From contig NDFF03000024.1 of NCBI GenBank assembly GCA_002150815.3, positions 1-64,000 of the forward strand: a stretch of 64,000 nt of DNA. Reading direction: 5' to 3'. Below the pieces are notes generated by a model. That model did no database searches. It saw only the letters and a program-made list of their open reading frames with translations, and was not told the origin of the DNA. Below, one piece after another: positions 8,408 to 19,092 of the stretch (position 1 is the stretch's first letter; each line of letters starts with the position of its first letter). A program made the translations under genes and the position numbers. Source of the DNA: Grammothele lineata. Taxonomy: Eukaryota > Basidiomycota > Agaricomycetes > Polyporales > Polyporaceae.

Positions 8408-11400
8408 CTTGGAGCTCCTAGGGACCGCCGCAGTGCTGCTTGTGAAGGCCTCGGTTGGCTTAAGTCTTCGGAGTATCGTCTGAGCGGTAGTTGAATTCGT
8501 CTCTCCCGCGACAAGAGGGCTGCTTCTGAAGAAGACAGCGAATCGAGGGAATGTATAACATACCACATCTAGATCTCGGTGAAAGAGCGCATGCGCCGAG
8601 TGAAGCTTGGGGGGCGGCGGGCACGTGGGGCGGAGGACGGTCGAGAGCGAACGAGTTCGAGCTGGGCGATGTCTAGCGTGGGACGACCAGCCGTGCGTAT
8701 CGCTCATCACATCTTGGGATGTACGTGTACCGGGGCGTGCTCTGTAATTCTGTGTGTGCTATTTCGATTCGGGGAGTATACGAAGCAGTGTACGCGAGGA
8801 TAGAAGTGGGAGCATGGTGGCAGAGAGCACGATGGAGCATGGACGCGTTCCCTCTTCTCGGTCTTCGCAGTTTGAGTGGCGTCGGGATCGACGGCCCGGG
8901 GCGTTTCAGCGGGGGCCCTCGGTTCGCGCTTGGCCGGTGCGCTCACGCACCTTCCCTCAGTGCTCCTTGCACCATCCGCAATATACTCCAATCGTCATCC
9001 CATCGGAACGAAAACGCTGTCATACGAGCCGCACCTGCTTGGAATCATCATGCTCTGTTCCTCACCCGCCGCCCTCAAGCGTTTCGCAAACATATCCGCT
9101 ACCGTCCGACTCTCATCTGCGCTCGCACCGTAGTATCTAAAGACGAGGACGCCCTTGCTTGGTAGGGTACTAAAGCAAAGCGAGAAGAATGCCTTGACTC
9201 AAACGAAGTTCCCCCGTCGTACGGCCCCACGCAATGCACCAGCCTTCACGGAGGAGACGTCTTAATGTGCCGCTGGTGAGCTGCAGTTGTCCCCTCCGCG
9301 CGCTCCATTATGTTCACCGAAATTACGAACTCCCTGCAACGTGTAACTCCAACTGGTAGCTCGCTTTTGACATACGATATGAGTGATCACAGGCTCGATA
9401 CAAACGGGGGATCGGGCGCGACTTCATTCGATCGCGGTGAGCAACCCTTGTACTATATGTTTGTGCATTTTCACCCGCACCTTCCCCCCTCATCTCCTTC
9501 GCGGTAACGTGTGCCCTAACGGGCCATTTTTCGTTTTTCATCCGTGCTCAACTGTCGAACTGTTCCGGGTATCGAATGGATGCGAGCCTCGGTGCCACCA
9601 AGCCCCACGGTGTCGCGCTTCCCAGCGATTGACTCGATCGTTGGCTCGTTTGGCCGGAGTTCAAGTAAGTTCTGCGCTAGCCTGCGTTGCTTCCGCCGCC
9701 ACTCACGTTGTGATGAAATGATCAGATTGCCGTCGCTATTGCCGGGTATACACCTGCCTTGCATCTGGCGGCCGACTCAGGTCATATCCTCGCGCAAACA
9801 ACCTGGTGAACGGCGGCCGACAGAGACGTTAACAATGCCATATATTACTTCCAGTGCTGGTACGTGTTCCCGCTCTTCATCGGCCTCTAGCTCGTGCTCG
9901 CGCGAGACGAATTCTATCCCAATAGGATCCGGAACACTCAGCCGTCGACCGCACCTGCCGTCGCGCTCGTTTGGGGGCGGTACGCATCGCGCCAGACGCA
10001 TCCTCGCCATCCGACTTCGTCGCGTATCGCCTCCAACGCGTCTCCCCAGCATTGTGTATCTATTCTCGGGGTGTCGACCCCGCGCGATCGCGACGTCTTC
10101 AGAATCGAGGGGATCTGATCACCTCGGGCCCGTTTCTCACCACGACGCGCGCGATGTCGAAGACCCGCTGTAGCTGTCGGCCGCGTTCGCAACCCCGATA
10201 CCGGGCGTTCAGCTTCTACAAATAGCACTTTAACCTCCGACCTTCAGTACTCGCACGCCGCAGAAACACCGCCCGAGCCCGCGCGAATCCCACATAGTAC
10301 CTCGTATGTAGTATGTCACGTAAATCCAAAGCAATCCATACTTCGGCCCGCGAGTAGACGTTCCCGCGACGTGTGGGCCACATTAACTTCTCCGCGAAGG
10401 TGCTCGCACACACCGTCCTCCCCAAGCGGCCACGCTCCCGGCCGAGTTCAAGTATCGTATAGAAGACCGCCGGAAGATACCTGCACATGCCTAAGCCCCA
10501 GCCCCGGCACATCCAGCCGCCCCTCGACCCCTCGACCCCACATCACCCGCCCCTTCCATCCCTATCGCGCGCGAACAAAGTTAGGCTTTCCATCTTCGCC
10601 ACTTCAACTTCAATATTCGCCATTCCATCTCGCAGCGGCGCATCTGACCGCCATGCATCATCTTCAAGCTTCACCATCTACGTACGCACCCGCCACGACG
10701 GCGCGCTAGCCTCTCTATGGGCCGTCCACTAAACAAGGAGGCTCAAGAAGCTGCGTCCACGCGCCGCACACTGACGAGAGCGCGACTCGTCCGTTACGTC
10801 GGCCTCTCGTACTCCACTTGTCACAAGGCCGACGTCGAAGCATCACAGACGACGCGGGCCCGCACAGGGACCGACCGACAGGTTGAGGGCGCATGCTGGC
10901 GGCTGACATCTGAGAGCACGGTGTCCTTCGTCGGAATGGTTCTGCAGGGCGGAGGCGCAGAGAGCGAATGGCGCAGGGGATAGGTAGATAGGTAGACAGT
11001 ATATGTATAACTCGTGTGCGGTAGATCGGTACGATACGATACGACACGGTACGTTGCGGTACGGGGGAGGTCAGGTCTTCCGCGCAGGTAATGGTGTGAT
11101 GCACAACCAGCACCCGCGCGGACGGGGAGAGCGGACGCATCTGCGTAAGCAGAGGCGCAAGTGACGACGATGAGGGGTTGAGGGAGGGGATAGAGATGGG
11201 GGCGGGGGAGGGAGCTCAGGGAAGAAAACAAAGAGAGAGGAGAGGGATAGCAAAGTCCGATATCCGAAACAGCGGCGAAGGTCCGACGTGTGCGTGCGGG
11301 GGCGTAAGGAGCGTGCGAGCGAGTGTGAGTCCATGCAGGTGTTAGGGGAAGGGGGGGCGTGCCGAGCGATGTGGGATGCGGTGGGGACAAGGAGCGCGAT

Positions 11401-11630
11401 GAACGACGATGACAGAACGAGGGGCGGGGTGTGGCTTGGAGCGAGCGCGGGGAGACGATGATGACGGGGGGCACCGCGGCCGAATATTAAGCGACCGCGG
11501 GGAACGCAAAGGGACGGGGGATCGTATCACGAGAAAAGGCGAAGGGGACGATACGGCGGCGGCGTTGGGCGCACACGTACGAGCGAGCGAAGCTTACCAT
11601 CCGCTACATCATCCACCCGCGCCAGGGCAC
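8408..11630. other. 3.2-kb stretch without a convincing gene
   Basis: Many open but low-complexity Arg/Ser/Pro-rich frames. A hydrophobic stretch on + around 9745-9895 could belong to a decayed or multi-exon membrane protein, but stops interrupt it. 10980-11060 is rich in TAGATAGGTAG and ACGATACGATAC short repeats, and 11170-11260 is purine-rich. No family recognised. Confidence 0.4.
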
Positions 11631-13134
11631 TCAGCAGATGACGCAACACCTGCCCTTCTCCTCCCACCCGTCTCCGCTGCTCGCTCTCCGGTGGCCCATG
11701 CTGCCGCCGTGGCGGTTGTGCTGGTGGTGGGCGGGCACGCCCTCGCGCATGAGCATGCTCGCGCGCGTCGCGGCCTCGAAGACGTCGTCGACGCCCTCGA
11801 TCTTGAGCGCGGAGCACTCCTTGTACGCGCGCGCGCCGATCGCCTGCGCGACCCGTTCCGCCTGCTCGCGCGCGACGTATTGCGCGGAGTTGGGTGAGCC
11901 TGGAGGGGGGAGGGGTGAGTACGAGCGCGCGCGCGAGGAAGGGCAGGAAGAGGACAGACCGGGGGGTGGTCGCAAGTCGGACTTGCATCCTACGAGGATG
12001 ACGGGGATGTTGGGACCGCAGATCGAGCGCACTTCCTCTATCCACTACATTGATGTTCGCGTCAGCTGCGCGAGCTTCGGGGGAGTAGTAAAAGAGAACG
12101 TACTTTACTCGTAACGTTTTCAAGCGAGTCGGGGGTGTCGATAGCGAACGCGATGAGGATGACGTGCGACTGGGAATACGACATGGGCCGCAAACGCTCG
12201 TACTCTTCCTGGCCGCTGCGAACGAACGGGTGCTGTCAGCACATCTGACGCGACTCGGTTACGAATAGGAGAAAGGGTTCGGGACGGCAGGCGGGCAAGC
12301 ATGCTGCGGAATGGCTAAGGCACCTGGATTGGACCAAGAAGCGGCGCAGAAGGGGGCTGCCGGCGGACGACGGACGGGCTGGAACGTAGCGCGAGTAATT
12401 AATAGAAAGATAGGCCGGGGCAAAACGCGCCCGCCCGCATCGACGACCGAAAAGCTTATCGCGCTGACGAGTGCGCCCGGCCACCCACAAACGCATGGAC
12501 CCATAGGTGATGGGGAGACCGAGCGTTACTCTGAAGGCGCGCTCGGAGCAAAGGGGAAGGCGCGAAAGGGGTAGACGTCACAGCATCTTGAGAGCTGCGG
12601 AATCATGGGGAGGTGGAAGAGCGGGGCGGCGTAGACCTCACCAAGGGAGATGGAAGAAGAGTGGGAGATGGAGAACACGAAAACAGACAAAGGATGAGAC
12701 TTACGCAGTATCCCACAGTGCTAGCTGTATGGCCTTGCCGTCTAACCGGATCTCCGCGACGTAGTTCTCAAAGATGGCTGAGGGTGGCGTGCAAACGTGA
12801 ATACGACAGTGTGAGGAGAACGCGTTGTGTGCACTCACTGGGTTGCTGTCGTAGGTAGAGTGGATTGTAAGCAGAGGGTATACACGCAAGGGCAAACAGA
12901 CTGACATATTCTTTAGGAAATTCACCGAGAGCAAAGGAACATAGCAGGGAGGTCTTGCCACAGGCGCCTAACGGAGAACGTGAGCTAAGAGCGGCGCGCT
13001 GTGGAGGAGACTGAGCTCACCATCACCCACAATAACGAGCTTTCTTCTAATCTGCTCGAAAGGCGGGGGTCAGCGTTCGCGGCGCGCGAGGGGCGGGCGG
13101 TGCAGGGCGGACGTACGGGGTTTTGGGAGGACAT
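11631..13134 (-). CDS. RHO2: Rho2-type small GTPase
   Basis: Eight exons: 13117-13134, 13021-13051, 12906-12967, 12839-12845, 12705-12777, 12104-12215, 11960-12044 and 11631-11899, totalling 657 nt, 218 residues. A membrane-bound switch controlling polarity and cell-wall signalling. G1 is GDGACGKTS (restored across intron 2). The effector loop is EYQPTIFENY, assembled over a 7-nt exon. G3 is [16 protein letters not shown] and G4-like is VGCKSDLR. The Rho2-like helix is [14 protein letters not shown] and G5-like is ECSALK. The C-terminus is RCCVIC, a CaaX box with an extra Cys for palmitoylation. The [15 protein letters not shown] and CC-aaX pattern matches fission yeast Rho2 better than Rho1 or Cdc42. 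The start [17 protein letters not shown] is the family's usual N-terminus. Confidence 0.92.
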
Positions 13135-13826
13135 GAGGCGGGCGGAGGCGGGCGTGACGAGCGAGGCGAGGACACTGAGAGAGCAAAGGACGCTGCGGGC
13201 GGCGATGAGCGCAGGTCGGGGCGAAGGAGGTGGTCGTCGAAGAAAGAGACAGAGCTCCCGGCCGCTCACCGAAGCGGCCACCAAGGGCTCGGAATGATTA
13301 CGTAACAGGGCGGTGTCTCCCCGCCTGCGCGCCTTTTCCGGCGTCTTGTCCTCTTCCGTCGCTCTCGCCCGACGCCCCCTCGCCGCCCTCAGCCTCCTCC
13401 TCCCCGGCAATTCCCCCGATGGCCGATCCCCTCGGCCGCGTTCGACAGCGCAGCGCGCGCTGAGGACGGCCGGAAGCTATCACATCGTCATCCAACGTGC
13501 AACCTCCGACGAACGACGCAGCTCGGCGGGGCGCGCGGAGGCGGAGCGTGCCTGCGCTAAGAGCCGCCACTCGGGACGAGTGGAGCTCGCACTCACCGTC
13601 GGCGATGATCCCCACCAAGCCCTTCCCCGTCGCACCGCCCTCCGGTCCTTTCTCTCTTCCTTCTCTTCTGCGCGCCGTGGTTCCAGCCAACCGTGTTGCT
13701 CTGAACCTAGATGCATATTCAGTCTACCCCGTTCTGTAAGTATGGTCGATGTTTAGATTCGAAACAAACAGTGACCGAAGGCGTTGGCTTCCGCCCCATA
13801 TTTGTTCCCAACACTCAATCTTCCGT
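13135..13826. other. Intergenic region upstream of RHO2
   Basis: CT/GC-rich promoter-like sequence. The open frames on both strands are compositional. No gene seen. Confidence 0.4.
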
Positions 13827-13906
13827 GGCCTTATAGCTCAGTGGTAGAGCATGCGATTGCAGTAAAAACCTTCGCGAGGTCACGTGTTCAAATCACGTTG
13901 GGGCCT
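13827..13906 (+). tRNA. tRNA-Cys (GCA) with 8-nt intron
   Basis: The acceptor GGCCTTA pairs with TGGGGCC (three G-U/T pairs). The D-arm is GCTC-AGTGGTA-GAGC. Anticodon stem TGCGA pairs with TCGCG, T-arm is ACGTG-TTCAAAT-CACGT, and discriminator base 73 is T, a tRNA-Cys identity feature. The anticodon loop reads TT-GCA-G then an extra 8 nt (TAAAAACC) before the last loop T, in the canonical intron position after base 37. Mature length is 72 nt. A T run at 13906-13912 can act as the Pol III terminator, and A/B boxes lie in the D and T arms. Confidence 0.93.
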
Positions 13907-14440
13907 TTTTTTCACTTTTTTTCGCTAAACTGCAGCAATCGCTCGCCGCTCTCTCGCATCCACCCTCGTCTGCTCGCTCTGACGGCGCAACGGCGGGTTT
14001 CGTGCGCGCGTGACGCGGAGACTCGGAGATTCTGAGTTGGGCTGGGACTGGCGAAGCCGGACACGGTGCAGGGCGAGCTACCGGGTGGGCGAGCTTGTTT
14101 GCGCCGGGATTTATCTCCAGAAGTCGACGCGGTACGGTGACGGCACACGAGGAGCGAGAAGCGATGTGTGAGAGTGCGAGAGAGACGCGGACGGGGACGG
14201 GTGCTTAGAAAACTGTGTGCTACGCTCTGCGCTCGGCTGGACTCTGGGGGCTCGCCTCGCCGGCTCGGCCGGCCCCTGCACTAAGAAGCACTAGCACAGA
14301 CTGAAATGAGATATGGTATCAGAGGTCGGCGACAGCGCTCCTTGTAAATACATTCACAGAGTGTACAACAACACACCATCTCATACAGGTCAGCGATGCC
14401 CCAACTAATGATGCCTGAACCCGCGCCCGACAATCTAGAG
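13907..14440. other. Intergenic stretch
   Basis: Pol III terminator T tracts, then GC-rich sequence with no recognisable gene. Confidence 0.4.
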
Positions 14441-17400
14441 CTACAGCCCAAAGTTGAACAACGCCTTGCGAACATGCTCCAACTGCTCCTTGCGCGACAT
14501 TAACTCCGCACGGAGCGCGACTACGCCCGGTTCCTCTGCCACGTAACCCTCGCACCGTCCTACCGCATGCGGCCCGATGAGCTCGAGCTTCTTGAGGAGC
14601 ACACCTTGCAGGCGCTCTGCGAACGTGTAGAGGAAGTGCTGGTCTATCGACAGCGGAACGTAGTCGACGACGCGCTATGTCACAAAGCTCAATTCAGCAC
14701 GACGAGCAAATCCATCCGCGTGCGCGGTCGTCTGGTGGAAGTACGTACCTTGTATGCTACCTGGAAATATGCGCGAACTTCAGCCATCATCTCGAGTTCT
14801 TCCTCGAACTCGTCGGGCGGGTTGAGCTTCGGCAGGTCGTCCTCTTTGACGTTGTACCCAAGCCGCGCGAGCGCGGCGAGTGCGTCCTGAAGTTCTTTGC
14901 GCCTGCCGGGCGTGCTGACCGGGCTTGCCGTACCGCCACGCTCGCGGCGGTATCGCGCGAGGAGCTGGTCGCGTTTGTCCGAGTAATAGCGCGTGTTCTG
15001 GGTGAACGGTGCCGCCCGTTCCATCTTGAGAATAGTGCGGACGTGCGCTGTGGCGAGCTCTACGTGGACCTGCAGGTGCTCCATGACAATCGACCTACGC
15101 CGAGCGCGCCAGCCACAGTGAGAACGACCCGTATGCGATAGAGAGGACGAGACTCACCCAACGACGGCCTTGAGCGTCCCGAAACGGTCGAACTTCGCCT
15201 TCATGAGCTGCACAAGAGTATCCTTGAACGTCTCATGAACGCTCTCGACGCACTCCTCGGCGCGCAAGCCCCACGTCTGATGGAAGTCCCACATAAACGC
15301 CCTCTTGACGGCGTACGGCGTGTTATTCGGAAGCTCGCGCGTGCGGCATCTGTAAATTTGATCAATGCCGTGCTTTCAACAACGCTTAGGTTTGTGCTAC
15401 TTACGCTTCGATACGAGCGCGGACATCTTCGAGGTACAGAGCCCCGCCGTCGCGCGCGTAGGCGAGGTCCGAAGCCGTCGACGATACCGCGTCCCCTCCC
15501 TCCTCCGCATCTTCGTCATTATCGTCCGTCTCCGTGTTATCGACCTGCGGAAGCGGGTCTCTCTGCCAGGGCACGAACACTGGCGCAGTAGCGCGCACCG
15601 CATGCCTGAAGCTCTCATAAGCACACTTGTCTGCCTGGACGAGCCGCGGGTGCTCCGGCGAGCCCTCGATCTCGCGCGCGACATCGCCGCAGAACGCAGT
15701 GACGAGGTCGATGACGAACGGTACTGGGTCGGCGGCTACCACGGGCGGGAGCTTAGAGAGTTGCTCGGTGCATTGCGCGAGCTGGTTCGCAACTTCGTCC
15801 ATGAGAGTGGGAAGCCTGTGTGCGCCGCCATCGAGAATTGTGAACTTACGTCGACTACTTCGAAGAACAAGGATTGAGGACGTACGAATCGCGGATGATC
15901 CTAGTCAAGAGCGCGCTAGCGCTCTTGACGAGGTTCGGTGTGCCGAACCTAGCCTTCGCGTCGGAAGTAGCCCACGGCGCGGTCGACTTGAAGAACTCTG
16001 CCTCGGCTGCGCGCGCGTCGGCAGGCGCGATGCCTGCCAGGCGCTGGTCGTCGTCCGGTTGACGCGTGCAGAAGTATCCGTGCTTAAGCGGGTGGTGGCG
16101 TCCCTCGAGGACGCCGAGCCACATCTCGCGGCTTTTGGTTGCGCCTTGGGGAAGGGTGTCGGGCTTGGTCAAGACGCCTGATACCAGTGGCATGTGAAGT
16201 CAGCAAAGTACATGCGAGCGGCGAGGAGTGATCGTAGCCCGAGGCGGCCACTCACCAATGGTACGAAGTCCCTGCGGGTCGGCTTGTTTGGCGATGCGTG
16301 CCGCCTTTTGGTTCTCGATGTCATCTGAAGGGCAATGCGTGCGTACGTTGGAACGGCTTGTCGTGGGTAGGATGGAAGAAGCACGTACCGCTCATGGGCA
16401 ACGTCACTAGGATCAAGGAGTTACCGCCCACGTACGACGTCACGAGATCTTCGACGAGTTTGATGACCTCGTCTTCGGCGTTTTGAACGATACCTGCGTG
16501 AAGTATGATCAGCTTGCCTGTTTATAGCCTCACCATGTATACCAAAAGACTCACCGAGAAGGTCAACGAACGACAAGTCCACCAAATCTGGGCCAGTCAC
16601 GCCGACGCAGATCCGAACGTTCCGAGAGAACGGCAGAGCCGTCGGTGTTGGAGCATGCAATCCGAGCGCAGGAGCGTCGTCGCGACTCGGAATGCCCGCG
16701 CCACGCCGCCGCGCGACTGAGCGTGTCGCCGTGCCCGAGCGCACGTGACCCGCTCGGTCACCCGCCGCGCCTCCTCGTCCCGTGTCTCCCTATCCCGTCT
16801 CGCCGATTCCTTTACTCTTTGCCCTTTGCCCCGTGTCTTTCTTTATCATTGCTTATCGTCGCGCACGTGTGCGCAACCGTCCCTCACCGTAGTTTACCCA
16901 GTGCCCCATTTGCTTACGATGTGGCGTAACATACGCCTCCTTCCGACTACGGTATGTTTCGTTGATGGTTCATTTCCGCTCGCCGTCCGCTCGTCGTGGC
17001 GGCCTCGCCCACTTATACTCGTTGTCTCTCGTTTCGCCGCCCTCAGTCTTGCACTCGTATCACGAGCGCGCCGTACTGAGGGTGAGCTCTAGCTTTTCCG
17101 TTTGCCTGTATTCCAGTGCTCATGTACCTTCGATAGCCCCTTGCGTCTATTCTACAGGTACATAATATATCCAGTCTTGCACTCGTATCACGAGCGCGCC
17201 GTGTCTATTCTACAGACGCCGTACCTGCACGCGTTCCTTCAGTCGGCGAGGCCTTGTCGGTCAGAGTCGGCCCGAAGGGTACCTCGCGGACTCCGTCGAG
17301 CCTGCGGCCGTTGTCGTCAAACTCCCGCCGGAGCGAGATCTTGCAGGACCACGGCGTGGTCGGAGAAGGCGCGCTCGAGAGACGGCACTCTATGGGGCAG

Positions 17401-17776
17401 CGAGTGCACGTCCCGGAATCGCGGGGGAGGTTGATCTAAAGCGAGTGCAGCATGTAAGCTATGAAGTCCGTTCGCGTTCGGAGGACAGCGCCTGGGACGT
17501 ACACCGGAAATGCTTTCGACGAGGCTTGACTTGCCCGCGCTTTGGTTCCCAGTGACTACGATGCGGGGTAGATCAGGGGGTGCATGGGCTCTGCAGGGTC
17601 GGAGACGCGTTAGCACGCTGCCCATCGAAGACGTCGAGGTGAGACGCGGAATGAATGTCATACCCGAGCGCACGAAGCGTCGTCATGAACTCGGCGATGG
17701 GTTCTTTGGTTGTCTTTGCGTCGCCTGTGTCGGTAATGAGTGGGGCATCGATAGGGGAGTCCTCGACGGTGAGCAT
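14441..17776 (-). CDS. Mx-like dynamin GTPase, copy A (diverged, with large insertion/intron)
   Basis: Many short exons read from 17776 to the stop at 14441. The N-terminus is MLTVEDSPID. The P-loop GNQSAGKSSLVESISG is near 17500-17570, followed by LPRDSGTCTRCPIEC. A 508-nt segment (16717-17224) comes next, then VTGPDLVDLSFVDLLG, LPMSDDIENQKAARIAKQADPQGL, G4 TKPD (~16170), the stalk, and a C-terminal GED ending VRKALFNFGL. Dynamins assemble on membranes and hydrolyse GTP; fungal Mx-like members are expanded but poorly studied. Oddities: G3 is DLLG instead of DLPG, and the helix EVEMMLRRAQ of the sister copies is replaced. The 508-nt block starts GTACGG, ends CTCAG and keeps phase if spliced, so the gene may still be coding; a pseudogene is the alternative. 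Exon ends other than those stated are approximate. Confidence 0.75.
16717..17224 (-). other. 508-nt insertion or oversized intron in dynamin copy A
   Basis: Nearly all other introns in the window are 50-100 nt. On the + strand this block holds a perfect 31-bp direct repeat at 17044-17074 and 17172-17202, plus a 13-bp repeat GTCTATTCTACAG at 17145-17157 and 17203-17215. Copies B and C have no such block; there the same place is continuous coding sequence. Confidence 0.65.
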
Positions 17777-19092
17777 GATGGCGCAAAGGATGTGGATGGC
17801 AGGCGGCGATGACTCTGGTTTTAAACCGTCGGCGCCGGGGCCGAGTGGGAACTCTCTCCCAGAGATGTTTGCAACTAACATCGAAGAATTGGCCACGAGG
17901 TGTGCTGCGGCACCCGGGCGAGGTCAAGAGCGTGCTGAAAAGAGAACGAATATCGAAGCACTCGCCTCATGTACGAGACGTCCAACTCATCACCAGTAAT
18001 CCTGTTGCTTGCGCTTTCATCAGCTCAGAACGCTGGAAGACAAATCACCTTCAATTGCTTGGCTGCGCGTGGCCGGCAACGGGTTGTACGGGTGTCAGCG
18101 TTGAGAGCAAAGCGCGAGGCCATATGGGCGGTCGTACTTTTACATTTACATGGAAATGCAGGTGCCATCTATGCACAATGATCCTGCGCGCGCGTTTTTG
18201 TACATCGTGTTCCCGGAGTGAGTCCTCGGCGGTCCCCGGAAAATGCCTGCGCGGGGACTACCATTCATCTCTCACATGTCGTTCAATTTTTGCTGTATGG
18301 AGATACTGGATGTGCCGGGCGTGCATTCCTGTGGATCAACAACCGTGTTGCGTAGGTTGCAATGAGCAAGTGCGTCGGCGACCTCGACAACAAGCCCGAT
18401 ACTAGTAGAACATGAATGCAGTGGGTATGAACAAGGAAATAGCACTTTATCATGAAATGACGCACCCGAATTGAAGCGTGGCATTTCAAAATCCATCATC
18501 CGACACTGGTGGCGACCGTTCGACTCGGAGTCAAAGAACTTAAGCAGCGCCGCCCGGGCCCCAGCTCGCAGCCAGTGCCAGCCTGAGACTCCGGACCGAG
18601 TACTACCTGCTCTTCTTTTGACTAGGTTTCTCCCGCCGACGAGAGTTATCGCTTTATATTGAGAACTGTTTGCTGCTGTACGTCGGTCCTTGTCCGTCGG
18701 TGACACGTACTCCGAGCTCGCGGAGCGCAGAGAGCAACTTTGTCGTCCCGAAGCCGCCGCCCCTGCCAGGTTTGGTAGCTTACGTACACGACCTAGCTTT
18801 GATGGGTCACGTGCCTGAAGCCCTCCTGTTCAACAACACCGCCGTCTTCAAGATATTCAAGCTCTACTATCTATGCTCCAAGCCTCACGCTCGCCTCATC
18901 TATTGGCGTTCGAAGTGTCGTGGGCCCAGAACCAGAACCTTGTATGCATTTGATTGTTTGGTGATACCAGAGGTTACATCACTACCAGCGTGACAATAAA
19001 ACGCTGCCAGTATTCTACGATTCTGTCGGGTCAACATCAGACAGCGGCCCTTATCGACAACGGTTCTCGATCTAGGTGCCTCAATATTGGGT
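17777..19092. other. Spacer between dynamin copies A and B
   Basis: Moderate-GC sequence with only short ORFs. The longest (- 18272-18706, + 18670-18993) show no family motif. I see no gene. Confidence 0.4.

Noticed and set aside
9544..10225. Several overlapping + strand ORFs with a hydrophobic stretch at 9745-9895
   Set aside because: Stops interrupt the hydrophobic frame, I could not join it with convincing introns, and no family pattern matched.
10821..11474. 217-codon minus-strand ORF
   Set aside because: Arg/Ser/Pro-rich composition typical of the reverse strand of GC-rich DNA; no domain and no splice-consistent neighbours.
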